The notes under the pieces were generated by a model. That model was not told the origin of the DNA. It did no database searches and saw nothing but the letters and a program-made list of their open reading frames with translations. Of a DNA stretch of 8,727 nt, positions 1 through 5,944 are shown piece after piece. The translations under genes and the position numbers were made by a program. This DNA is from Nitratifractor sp. (lineage in GTDB: Bacteria > Campylobacterota > Campylobacteria > Campylobacterales > Sulfurovaceae), in NCBI GenBank assembly GCA_015485845.1, contig WFSU01000065.1:1-8727 (forward strand). The letters run 5' to 3'. Every line of letters starts with the position of its first letter. Within the stretch, counting starts at the first letter, position 1.

Positions 1-742
1 CAATATGCCTTCCACAGCTACGGTCATCTCCGACAAGCTCAACATCCGCAACGTTCAAGCCTTTGATATCTCTGCCGCTTGCAGCGGGTTTGTCTATGCG
101 CTGTCTGTTGCCAGAGCCTTTGTCGAGTCGGGGATGAAAAAAAATGTGTTGATTATCGGCGCCGAGAAATTCAGCTCGATTGTCGATTGGACGGATCGGG
201 GGACGTGCATCCTCTTCGGAGACGGAGCCGGTGCAGCGGTTATTTCAGCCACCGAGGACAAGAGCGAAGCGATCATCGATATCCATGCCAGTGCCGATGG
301 GGCATATACCGATATGCTCATCACTCCCGCTCCCGGCACCGTTCACCCCATGAACCAGGCCAATCTCGATGCGGGATTGCAGTACGTCCAGATGAAAGGG
401 AATGAGACTTTTAAACTGGCGGTCAAGACCCTCACCAAAGATGTCAAAGAGATTCTCGCAAAAAATAATATCAATGCAGCAGATATCCCCCACTTTATCC
501 CCCATCAGGCCAACTACCGCATCATCAAAGCCGTCGGTGATGCGCTCGGGATGCGGGAGGATCAGACCGTATTGACGATCCACAAATACGGCAACACCTC
601 CGCCGCCTCTATCCCTATGGCGATCAACGATCTTTATGAATCGGGTGGGCTCAAACATGGAGAAATGATGTTGCTCGATACCTTTGGCGGCGGATTGACC
701 TGGGCAAGCGCGGTGTTGCCTTTTGCCGGAAAAAACGCGTAA
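1..742 (+). CDS. fabH: 3-oxoacyl-ACP synthase III (FabH), 3' part; 5' end outside window
   Basis: FabH condenses acetyl-CoA with malonyl-ACP, the first elongation step of type II fatty acid synthesis in the cytoplasm. The reading frame is already open at base 2; the ATG at 5 is internal (MPSTATVISDK matches the middle of FabH). About 85 N-terminal residues lie upstream, since the nucleophilic Cys is near residue 112 in known FabH proteins and here is the 26th residue after that ATG (codon 80-82, in DISAACSGF). The other catalytic residues are present: His in IPHQAN (codon 503-505) and Asn in KYGNTSAAS (codon 593-595). The C-terminal DTFGGGLTWASAVL signature is intact and the stop is TAA at 740-742. 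It ends about 170 bp before the next gene, so no operon partner is visible downstream. Identification is very secure; the only limit is the missing 5' end. Confidence 0.97.
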   Translation, partial: NMPSTATVISDKLNIRNVQAFDISAACSGFVYALSVARAFVESGMKKNVLIIGAEKFSSIVDWTDRGTCILFGDGAGAAVISATEDKSEAIIDIHASADGAYTDMLITPAPGTVHPMNQANLDAGLQYVQMKGNETFKLAVKTLTKDVKEILAKNNINAADIPHFIPHQANYRIIKAVGDALGMREDQTVLTIHKYGNTSAASIPMAINDLYESGGLKHGEMMLLDTFGGGLTWASAVLPFAGKNA

Positions 743-766
743 TATCGCAACACGATATATCTGGGA

Positions 767-785
767 GTGAAGGCTTTAGCCTCAC
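767..785. repeat. REP-like hairpin A (core AGGCT-TT-AGCCT)
   Basis: Imperfect palindrome 24 bp after the fabH stop. Arms GTG+AGGCT (767-769, 771-775) and AGCCT+CAC (778-785) pair fully with one bulged A (770) and a 2-nt TT loop. A short stem, one bulge and a tiny loop resemble REP elements moved by RAYT (Y1 transposase) proteins. It could also slow transcription after fabH, but no T-tract follows. No RAYT gene is visible in this window. Confidence 0.5.
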
Positions 786-818
786 CAAGAAGAGGTTGCT
801 GTGTTGTCTGAACATTGG

Positions 819-837
819 GTGGGACTGAAGTCTCCAC
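819..837. repeat. REP-like hairpin B, copy 1 (core GACT-GA-AGTC)
   Basis: GTGG+GACT (819-826) pairs with AGTC+CCAC (829-832, 834-837) around a GA loop with a bulged T at 833. This is the same architecture as the hairpin 34 bp upstream. The 14-mer GTGGGACTGAAGTC recurs at 5887-5900, and both copies are preceded by ACATT a few bases upstream, so this is a dispersed repeat and not an isolated palindrome. Confidence 0.6.
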
Positions 838-869
838 TTCCTGAGAGAGAATTGCTGAATAATTCTTTG

Positions 870-885
870 GTGCGCAATTGCGCAC
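870..885. repeat. 16-bp perfect palindrome GTGCGCAATTGCGCAC
   Basis: Perfect self-complementary 16-mer, 26 bp before the magIII start codon and 15 bp before its proposed -10 hexamer. Its half GTGCGCAAT recurs at 5867-5875, again next to a copy of REP-like hairpin B, so it is probably part of the same repeat family. An operator for a dimeric regulator of magIII is an alternative explanation. Confidence 0.5.
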
Positions 886-899
886 GCTGCGCGACGATG

Positions 900-905
900 G
901 ATAAT
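900..905 (+). promoter_or_regulatory. Candidate -10 hexamer (GATAAT) of magIII
   Basis: GATAAT matches TATAAT at 5 of 6 positions and is followed by 5 nt and then the ATG at 911. Transcription starting about 6-7 nt downstream would give an mRNA beginning at or next to the start codon. No clear -35 box is seen, as expected for Campylobacterota sigma-70 promoters. This is an inference from spacing alone. Confidence 0.4.
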
Positions 906-910
906 TGCCT

Positions 911-1573
911 ATGATTGCTACCTCTTTCGACCTCCTCATCCTACTCCATACTCTCGGCTACGACAACTCCACCCGTGATCCGTGGTGGTGGCCCCATTCG
1001 GGCACGTTTGAAACACTTGTCGGAGCGATCCTGACACAAAATACCACCTGGCAAAGTGTTGAGAAATCGCTGGAGGCTCTTCGCCAAGCCCGACTCCTGA
1101 GTCCGGAGGCATTCGTTCGAACACCGGTAGAGGTACTCGAACCACTCATCCGTCCCAGCGGCTACTACCGTAACAAATCCCGCAATCTTCAGGCATTGAG
1201 TCGTGCTCTGCTTGACGATTTCGGAGATTTTGAGACATTTGCTGTGCAGGTGAGCCGCGACTGGCTCATGGCACGGCGCGGTATCGGCAACGAAACCGCC
1301 GATGCGATTCTCAACTACGCCTGTTACCGGGAAACGATGGTGGTCGACAGCTACACAGCCCGTCTCCTTGAAGCACTTGGTCATCCCCAGCCTGATTATT
1401 TCCACGTGCAGGGCTGGATGCTCGAGGGTCTCCGGGACGGATGCCGGCGGGTCTTTCCCGACTTACCGTTGGCACAATGCTATGCGCAGTATCACGGGAT
1501 GGTGGTGGAGTATGCCAAGGTCAACAAAAAAGGGAAACGTGTGGATGTCGAACCTTTGAAACAAGAGGGTTAG
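911..1573 (+). CDS. magIII: 3-methyladenine DNA glycosylase, MagIII type (endonuclease III superfamily)
   Basis: Predicted to excise 3-methyladenine from alkylated DNA as the first step of base-excision repair. The protein is 220 aa, about the size of H. pylori MagIII. It shares the family's distinctive segments as I recall them: DPWWWP near the N-terminus, GAILTQNT, RPSGYYRNKS, then the helix-hairpin-helix RRGIGNETADAILNYA (residues 122-137) followed by MVVDSYT with the catalytic Asp (146). VEYAK near residue 203 corresponds to the carbamylated active-site Lys of MagIII. The C-terminal four-Cys iron-sulfur loop of true endonuclease III (Nth) is absent, which favours MagIII over Nth. I chose ATG 911 over the in-frame TTG 905, which adds two residues. 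There is no good Shine-Dalgarno, but a -10-like hexamer lies 5 nt upstream. The gene converges with the EamA gene, with only 29 bp between stop codons. Confidence 0.88.
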   Translation: MIATSFDLLILLHTLGYDNSTRDPWWWPHSGTFETLVGAILTQNTTWQSVEKSLEALRQARLLSPEAFVRTPVEVLEPLIRPSGYYRNKSRNLQALSRALLDDFGDFETFAVQVSRDWLMARRGIGNETADAILNYACYRETMVVDSYTARLLEALGHPQPDYFHVQGWMLEGLRDGCRRVFPDLPLAQCYAQYHGMVVEYAKVNKKGKRVDVEPLKQEG

Positions 1574-1602
1574 ATTTTATCTGAAAACAACACTTTGCTT
1601 GC

Positions 1603-2487
1603 TCAGTTTTTAAACGTGATGTGATTGAGTATTTTCACGGCGAACAATGTCATTAATGTACCCACGATCATCCATAAACTAATCTTTTCATCCAGAAAAA
1701 GAACACTGAGTCCTATCGCAGCAAACGGTACTAAAAAGACAAAACTACTCACAGCCCCGGCTCCCAGTTTCTCAATGCCGATAAAATAGATTGTATTGGC
1801 AAAAGTCGTTGAGAGGAGCGAGATAATTCCTATATGCAGCCAGAAGGTAGCATCAAATGTCTGAATCTGTATCGCAGACGGATCGACAAAAAAGAGAAGA
1901 TCAAGCACCACAGTCACCACATAAAGATAGAAGGTAAAGACCAGTGCAGAGAGCCTCTTATTGTAGGAACTGATCACCGTTAGCAGTGCCCACAGAAAAG
2001 CAGCCAATACAAAGTAGAGGTTGTGTATCACCAAGATCTCATCAAGTGTCTTATTCCAGACCCCAAGGATCGTCATAACCCCTACTCCACCCAATAGCAG
2101 GGCACCCAGCTCTCTACGTGTCACCTTTTTGGTTCCAAGTAGTGCCAGAAGGATAAAGGTAATGATCGGTATCATGGTTGTGACAAAGGCTCCTCCCAGC
2201 GAAGCAGTGCCTAGCTTGACCCCCAAGAAGAAAAATTTCATATAGGCAAAAAAGCTCAATGAGGCCAGGAGAACTATACCAAAGCATCGCAGGCCGATTC
2301 TAAAAGAATGTTTCATCCAGAGAATGATCGGTATCATGCTCATGGCAGTGATCCCAAAGCGAAAGAGTATCATCTCATACTCATCAATGTATCTGCCCAG
2401 TATCTTGACGCTGACCCAGGACATCCCCCATCCAATCATAGCTAAGAACATTAAGAAATAGAAGAAATTGTTGTTTTCAGTTTTCAT
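1603..2487 (-). CDS. EamA/DMT-family transporter (10-TM exporter)
   Basis: Integral inner-membrane protein of 294 aa with about ten hydrophobic segments (roughly residues 8-29, 36-58, 69-89, 98-118, 127-144, 153-174, 181-200, 214-235, 242-262, 270-288), arranged as two EamA repeats. The first repeat begins with MIGWGMSWVSVKIL, a typical EamA opening, and the second ends with the common VLFLDEKISLWMIVGTLMT pattern. DMT transporters usually export amino acids, nucleosides or drugs; the substrate cannot be read from the sequence. It lies 24 bp downstream of the araC-type regulator on the same strand, so that regulator probably controls it. It may also have its own promoter, because TACAAT sits 6 nt before the ATG and no Shine-Dalgarno is visible. 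Base composition is lower than that of neighbours (25/60 G+C at 2281-2340), suggesting acquisition as part of a cassette. Confidence 0.92.
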   Translation of the reverse strand: MKTENNNFFYFLMFLAMIGWGMSWVSVKILGRYIDEYEMILFRFGITAMSMIPIILWMKHSFRIGLRCFGIVLLASLSFFAYMKFFFLGVKLGTASLGGAFVTTMIPIITFILLALLGTKKVTRRELGALLLGGVGVMTILGVWNKTLDEILVIHNLYFVLAAFLWALLTVISSYNKRLSALVFTFYLYVVTVVLDLLFFVDPSAIQIQTFDATFWLHIGIISLLSTTFANTIYFIGIEKLGAGAVSSFVFLVPFAAIGLSVLFLDEKISLWMIVGTLMTLFAVKILNHITFKN

Positions 2488-2493
2488 GAGGGT

Positions 2494-2499
2494 ATTGTA
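2494..2499 (-). promoter_or_regulatory. Candidate -10 hexamer (TACAAT) of the EamA gene
   Basis: On the minus strand TACAAT is followed by exactly 6 nt (ACCCTC) and the ATG at 2487. It lies in the 24-bp gap between araC and eamA, so eamA could be transcribed independently as a leaderless message. No Shine-Dalgarno sequence is present. Confidence 0.4.
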
Positions 2500-2511
2500 G
2501 CGGCTTACACA

Positions 2512-3309
2512 TCATGTATATAGAACAATATTGCGCTTTTGTATGATCTTGTGCGGTGTATACCCATAGATGCGTTTGAAGTGTCGGGTAAAATGAGATT
2601 GGTCACTGAATCCACTGTTCAGACTTGCCAGTGCGATACTCTCTCCGGCAATAATCTGTTCTGCTGCCTTTTGTATGCGCACAGAAAGGATATACTGGTG
2701 TGGTGTGAGACCTGTGTGTTGCTTAAAAGTACGCAAAAAGTGGTACTTGCTTAGTCCGGCTTCACGAGCCAGGCATGTCAGTGTCATGGGAGTTTCTGCC
2801 TGTGTCTGGATCAAGTCAATGGTGCGAGTGAGTGAAGCATGATCCAGAGACTCCTCGGAGATGGTTTTGGTCTGCGCGTAGTGTCGGATTAGATAGGAGA
2901 GGGCCTCAATCATTGCACTCTCACATTCTATCGCCTCCTTGCTCTCATAGACAGATTTAAAAAATGTTAAGAGCAATCCATAGAGTTGTTGATCTTCAAT
3001 GATGTGCTTTCCAAAGAGTGGCGTTTTGGCTTCATGGAAAATTTGTGTATAAATATCGCGCATCAGTGCTTCGCTGGGGTAGAAGTTGGTCAAACTCCAG
3101 TGCTGTGAACTCCCTCCATGTGCTTCCATGGGATTGACCACCCGGGTAGCACCACCATAAACGGTATGGGTACCCTTCTCATACTGAGAGAGAAAAAGTC
3201 CTTCATGGGTGATTCCCACAGAGTAATTCCTATGATGATGTTTACTAAAATTTTGATTGATGTCTTGAAAATTTTCAAAAATAGTATTGCGCAGGCTTTC
3301 CAGTTTCAT
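2512..3309 (-). CDS. AraC-family transcriptional regulator
   Basis: DNA-binding regulator of 265 aa. The N-terminal half (about residues 20-110) looks like the AraC-type cupin ligand-binding/dimerisation domain, with the His cluster KHHHRNYSVGITHEG and the VVNPMEAHGG turn that in relatives sits in the ligand pocket. The C-terminal half has two helix-turn-helix motifs: residues 175-198 (LAREAGLSKYHFLRTFKQHTG) and 224-247 (ASLNSGFSDQSHFTRHFKRIYG). The latter is followed by the canonical YTPHKI of the AraC/XylS signature. It most likely controls the EamA exporter directly downstream, possibly in response to the exported compound; this is inferred from adjacency. The gene is AT-rich against the surroundings (19/60 G+C at 2941-3000 against 40/60 at 4201-4260). 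The start is the only plausible Met; it has no Shine-Dalgarno, but a perfect TATAAT lies 5 nt upstream. Confidence 0.93.
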   Translation of the reverse strand: MKLESLRNTIFENFQDINQNFSKHHHRNYSVGITHEGLFLSQYEKGTHTVYGGATRVVNPMEAHGGSSQHWSLTNFYPSEALMRDIYTQIFHEAKTPLFGKHIIEDQQLYGLLLTFFKSVYESKEAIECESAMIEALSYLIRHYAQTKTISEESLDHASLTRTIDLIQTQAETPMTLTCLAREAGLSKYHFLRTFKQHTGLTPHQYILSVRIQKAAEQIIAGESIALASLNSGFSDQSHFTRHFKRIYGYTPHKIIQKRNIVLYT

Positions 3310-3314
3310 GCCGT

Positions 3315-3320
3315 ATTATA
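3315..3320 (-). promoter_or_regulatory. Candidate -10 hexamer (TATAAT) of the araC-type gene
   Basis: A perfect TATAAT on the minus strand is followed by 5 nt (ACGGC) and the ATG at 3309. Upstream is T-rich (3321-3356 read on the minus strand), resembling the AT-periodic region that replaces the -35 box in Campylobacter and Helicobacter promoters. Initiation would fall on or beside the start codon. Confidence 0.55.
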
Positions 3321-3416
3321 GCCTAAAGCAGAAAGAAAAAAATAGAATAAAATTGCTCCTCGGTAGGCACATAGTACGAGAGTCAACTTTTTATTTTATC
3401 GGAAGCGAGTGAGAAA

Positions 3417-3947
3417 TCACATCCGATCCCACCGCACCGCCCAGCGGTACTTCGTATCCTCGCCTACCGGGACGAAATAGAGATCGCCCGAGTGGCGCCA
3501 GGGGTCGAGGAGGATGGCGTAGGAGAGCGGGGTGACGTGATGGGTAGGGAGAATGGCGAGGGCGTTGTGTTCGCTCCAGTAGTCGCCGATGTTGGCGCCG
3601 ATAGGGTAGAGGGTCAGTGTCTTGAGGTGGAGGCGGGCGAGGTGGGTCTGGAGGTCGTCGGCCCATTGGTAGCAGAGTCCCCGCTTTTTGAGACCGACGT
3701 TGACGAGGAAGTTGTGAATCCATGGTGAAGTATCGACCCGATAGCGGGTGGCAAGGGTGCGGCTGTATGTCAGTGCAGCATGAGCGAGGCGGCGGGCTTC
3801 GGTCGGATCGACGGAGCGATTGAGAGTGGTGAGCATGTGGGTGAGGTGCTGCTCCTGTTTCGGGGTGACATCGGGAAGTTTTGGTGCACACCCCGCTATT
3901 GCCAGAGCCAGCAGGAAGAAAAAAGTAATACGCAATACCCGTCTCAC
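3417..3947 (-). CDS. Predicted lipoprotein with transglutaminase-like Cys-His-Asp arrangement (unrecognised family)
   Basis: 176 aa from a GTG start at 3947. The open frame continues upstream, but only as a shadow of the rhomboid gene, so the start is set by the signal peptide: RRVLR, a hydrophobic stretch, then the lipobox LAIAGC with lipidated Cys20. Ala at +2 after that Cys argues against inner-membrane retention by the E. coli rule. The mature part has a helical region, then VDTSPWIHNFLVNVGLKKRG leading into GLCYQWADDL (Cys92), YWSEHNALAIL (His127) and ILLDPWRHSG (Asp148). This Cys...His...Asp order, with the Cys at the start of a helix and the His at the start of a strand, resembles transglutaminase-like and papain-like enzymes. 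The start codon overlaps the rhomboid stop (GTGA, 4 nt), with AGGGG upstream as a ribosome site, so translation is probably coupled. I cannot name the family. The enzyme assignment is inference; the lipoprotein call is firm. Confidence 0.75.
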   Translation of the reverse strand: MRRVLRITFFFLLALAIAGCAPKLPDVTPKQEQHLTHMLTTLNRSVDPTEARRLAHAALTYSRTLATRYRVDTSPWIHNFLVNVGLKKRGLCYQWADDLQTHLARLHLKTLTLYPIGANIGDYWSEHNALAILPTHHVTPLSYAILLDPWRHSGDLYFVPVGEDTKYRWAVRWDRM

Positions 3948-4621
3948 CCCATCAACCCCTGCGTCGCAAACAGGGGGGGAAAAATCCATATGACATACCC
4001 AAGCGCTCCGGCTGTCGTGATCGCCGACCAGAGGAGGACACCGTGTGGATGTTGCGCCAGATAGCCTCCGATGAAGCCGACGATCAGACCGCCGATGTGG
4101 GCGCTCATGTCGATACCGGGGATCGAGAAGCCCAGGACGAGGTTGAGTACCAATACACCGCCAAATTCCCGGAGGAAACGGCCGAACCGATCCCCGAGCC
4201 GGTGGCGATGCGCCAGGACATACCCGGCGATCGCACCGAAGATCCCGAAGATCGCTCCGCTGGCTCCCACGGAGAGTCCCTCGGGGTGCATCGCTGTCGA
4301 GACCGCTGCCCCGACGATCCCCGAGGCGAGGTAGAGCCCGAGGTACTCCCGCCATCCGAGCAGTTCTTCGGCGACTTTGCCGACGATGTAGAGCGAAAAC
4401 ATGTTGAGCCCGATGTGGGTGATCCCGGCGTGGAGAAACGTCCCGGTAATGATCCGCCACCACTCCCCGTGGACACCGATTCCCCAGCCGTACGTCGCCC
4501 CGAGATGGATCAGGGACTCCGAGCTGAACGGATCAGGCTGCAGAGCTGCGATACCGAAAAACAGAACATTCCACGCAATCAGAACCAGCGTGACGGGATA
4601 GCGGCGCAGCGCCTCGTGCAT
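3944..4621 (-). CDS. Rhomboid-family intramembrane serine protease
   Basis: Inner-membrane protease that cleaves transmembrane segments of other proteins. It is 225 aa from ATG 4621 and has about six or seven hydrophobic helices. Diagnostic motifs, numbered from that ATG: WRIITGTFLHAGITHIGLNMFSL, whose HxxxxHxxxN (His64, His69, Asn73) forms the oxyanion region; GLSVGASGAIFGIFGA with the nucleophile Ser121 in GxSG; and MSAHIGGLIVGFIGG with catalytic His175. All catalytic residues are present, so it should be active. An alternative TTG start at 4651 would add 10 residues and overlap the upstream gene by 17 nt. ATG 4621 has AAGG about 11 nt upstream and leaves a 13-bp gap. Its last four bases overlap the lipoprotein start. 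Its substrate is unknown. Confidence 0.93.
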   Translation of the reverse strand: MHEALRRYPVTLVLIAWNVLFFGIAALQPDPFSSESLIHLGATYGWGIGVHGEWWRIITGTFLHAGITHIGLNMFSLYIVGKVAEELLGWREYLGLYLASGIVGAAVSTAMHPEGLSVGASGAIFGIFGAIAGYVLAHRHRLGDRFGRFLREFGGVLVLNLVLGFSIPGIDMSAHIGGLIVGFIGGYLAQHPHGVLLWSAITTAGALGYVIWIFPPLFATQGLMG

Positions 4622-4634
4622 GGTTTTGTCGACC

Positions 4635-5024
4635 TTATGCCGTCTGGACAATTGCCGAGGGGAAAATCACCCCGTCGATCGAGAAGCGCGCCATCCGCTC
4701 GATCTCTTTTTCCTCTTCGATCAATACCAGCACCTTGGCATCGAAGAGATAACGTTCAGCGAGAGGCTGAACCTCGATCGCATCCTCCTGCTGGCAGACG
4801 ATGTAGTCTGCCTCGAGGGCGTTGGCAATCAGGGCATTGCGCATTTCGTTGACGGTGACGGCAAACGGCATTGCGTGCTCCTGACAGTAATGCGCCAGAT
4901 GGATCGCTTCAGTCAGGGGTTCAAGCAGGACAATCTCCCCCTCTGCAACCTTTGCAATGTCTTCCTGCGAAAAGACTTTTCTGAATGAGGGTGAGGGTAC
5001 CCACGGGTGTCCAAATATCAACAT
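4635..5024 (-). CDS. Conserved-looking hypothetical protein (129 aa)
   Basis: I do not recognise a named family. The protein is soluble, begins MLIFGHPWVPSPSFRKVFS, and alternates predicted strands and helices: EIVLLEPL, EAIHLAHYCQEHAMPFAVTV, EMRNALIANALEADYIVC, FDAKVLVLIEEEKEIERMARFSIDGVIFP. This beta-alpha pattern is compatible with part of a barrel or a small alpha/beta fold. Two Cys (about residues 47 and 77) do not form a metal motif. The start is certain: a perfect AGGAGG lies 5 nt upstream and overlaps the stop of the PP0621-type gene. It sits between the zinc-ribbon protein (9-bp gap) and the rhomboid gene (13-bp gap), so it belongs to the same transcription unit. No function is assigned. 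Confidence 0.85.
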   Translation of the reverse strand: MLIFGHPWVPSPSFRKVFSQEDIAKVAEGEIVLLEPLTEAIHLAHYCQEHAMPFAVTVNEMRNALIANALEADYIVCQQEDAIEVQPLAERYLFDAKVLVLIEEEKEIERMARFSIDGVIFPSAIVQTA

Positions 5025-5029
5025 GTTAT

Positions 5030-5035
5030 CCTCCT
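5030..5035 (-). promoter_or_regulatory. Perfect Shine-Dalgarno (AGGAGG) for the 129-aa gene
   Basis: AGGAGG read on the minus strand, 5 nt before ATG 5024, overlapping the TAG stop of the preceding gene (5034-5036). It fixes the start of the hypothetical gene. It also shows that this genome uses strong ribosome sites inside operons, in contrast to the first genes of transcription units here. Confidence 0.85.
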
Positions 5036-5252
5036 AATCCGGTAAACATTCTTTGGAGCAGTAGTGTTTGCTCTTGAGGGTGATCGATTCTTTAATTGTG
5101 ACGTATGTTCCACAGGTGGCGCATTCGACCAACGTATCTCCCGAAGGTTCCTCGCCGGTCTTCTTTTCTCCGTCGAGAATAGGTACTTTGCCGCCAAATG
5201 CGCGGTAAAGCACGACTGCAATCACACCAAAAAGGATCAATTTCAACCACAT
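5034..5252 (-). CDS. PP0621-family small membrane-anchored zinc-ribbon protein
   Basis: 72 aa. Residues 2-18 (WLKLILFGVIAVVLYRA) form one N-terminal transmembrane segment. A polar linker follows, then a small metal-binding domain with two Cys pairs: CATC (Cys44, Cys47) and CSKEC (Cys65, Cys69), a treble-clef or zinc-ribbon pattern. This matches the small proteins annotated as PP0621 family, whose function is not established. The domain probably faces the cytoplasm, since the short N-terminus and following basic residues leave topology open but Cys4 zinc sites are usually cytoplasmic (inference). The ATG lies 4 bp after the rsmG stop, with a weak GTAGAG ribosome site, implying co-transcription and coupling. 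Confidence 0.8.
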   Translation of the reverse strand: MWLKLILFGVIAVVLYRAFGGKVPILDGEKKTGEEPSGDTLVECATCGTYVTIKESITLKSKHYCSKECLPD

Positions 5253-5256
5253 AACT

Positions 5257-5847
5257 CTACTTTATCCACAAAAAATTGCGTTTATTCCATTGCACTATAG
5301 CATAGTTTGGGCGTTTCGTCAATGCCGCCACCTCTTCTTCGACGCGACTCCCCTTGTAAAACAGGTACTGTGTCACCGGATCACTCACCTGCTGCGTCAA
5401 GGATAACAAAAGCTTCGTATCGGTGACCGCACGCGAAGTGATGAGCCCAAACGGAGCATGCTTGAGATGTTCGACCCGCTTGCGCTCTACCGTGATCTGC
5501 GCCAATCCCATCTCCATCGCTACGTATTTCAAAAACGCCGCCCGCTTTCCCAGAGGTTCGGAGAGTACGGTGGGAATGTCTGACCACACTGCCGAGAGCA
5601 TCAACCCGGGAAACCCTGCCCCCGTTCCCACATCGAGCAGACTCGTCGGTTGATCGATGAAGGTCAGCGGATAGAGGGAATCGACGATATTTTCATAAAT
5701 CGCTTCGCGGGTTTTTGCTCCGGTAAGATTGTGCGTCTGATTCCATTCGTTAAGAAGATCGGTGAAGGTCGTGAGGCGGGTCAACGCTGCGTCGGAGACA
5801 GTGATGTCGGCTTGTGTGAGCCTTGAGCCTAAGGAATTATTTGGCAT
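5257..5847 (-). CDS. rsmG: 16S rRNA (guanine-N7) methyltransferase RsmG (GidB)
   Basis: RsmG methylates N7 of G527 in 16S rRNA (E. coli numbering) using S-adenosylmethionine; its loss is known to give low-level streptomycin resistance. From ATG 5847 the protein is 196 aa (E. coli 207). Visible motifs: WNQTHNLTG (residues 35-43), the SAM-binding loop LLDVGTGAGFPG (70-81), EPLGKRAAFLKYVAMEMGL (97-115) and LITSRAVTD (135-143). An upstream in-frame ATG at 5916 adds 23 residues, but part of that stretch is encoded by the REP-like hairpin and has no RsmG counterpart; ATG 5862 is a second alternative. I chose 5847 because the distance to NLTG then matches E. coli. No start has a strong ribosome site. 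It follows ribA on the same strand and is followed 4 bp later by the zinc-ribbon gene. Confidence 0.93.
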   Translation of the reverse strand: MPNNSLGSRLTQADITVSDAALTRLTTFTDLLNEWNQTHNLTGAKTREAIYENIVDSLYPLTFIDQPTSLLDVGTGAGFPGLMLSAVWSDIPTVLSEPLGKRAAFLKYVAMEMGLAQITVERKRVEHLKHAPFGLITSRAVTDTKLLLSLTQQVSDPVTQYLFYKGSRVEEEVAALTKRPNYAIVQWNKRNFLWIK

Positions 5848-5887
5848 TTGATTTTTACCCATGTTAGTGCGCAATGGTACATTTTTG

Positions 5888-5903
5888 TGGGACTGAAGTC
5901 CCA
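5888..5903. repeat. REP-like hairpin B, copy 2 (TGGGACT-GA-AGTCCCA)
   Basis: Perfect 7-bp arms (5888-5894 and 5897-5903) around a GA loop. The 14-mer GTGGGACTGAAGTC (5887-5900) is identical to 819-832. ACATT lies just upstream, and GTGCGCAAT at 5867-5875 matches half of the palindrome at 870-885. It sits in the ribA-rsmG gap and overlaps the possible long form of the rsmG frame. Confidence 0.65.
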
Positions 5904-5944
5904 GCCCCTTTTTCATAAAAGTTTTTCACCGAAAACAAACCAAA

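Noticed and set aside
3321..3416. Terminator after the lipoprotein gene
   Set aside because: There is a 7-T run on the minus strand (3336-3342), but I could find no stable GC-rich stem directly before it.
3948..4463. Upstream part of the lipoprotein reading frame
   Set aside because: The frame is open but its translation (Arg/Pro/His-rich) is the out-of-frame reading of the rhomboid gene; the signal peptide and lipobox place the real start at 3947.
4043..4852. Long + strand open frame antisense to the rhomboid and 129-aa genes
   Set aside because: Its translation is rich in Asp/Glu/Arg/Pro without domain structure, has no start-site support and mirrors genuine minus-strand genes with complete catalytic motifs; it is a high-GC shadow.
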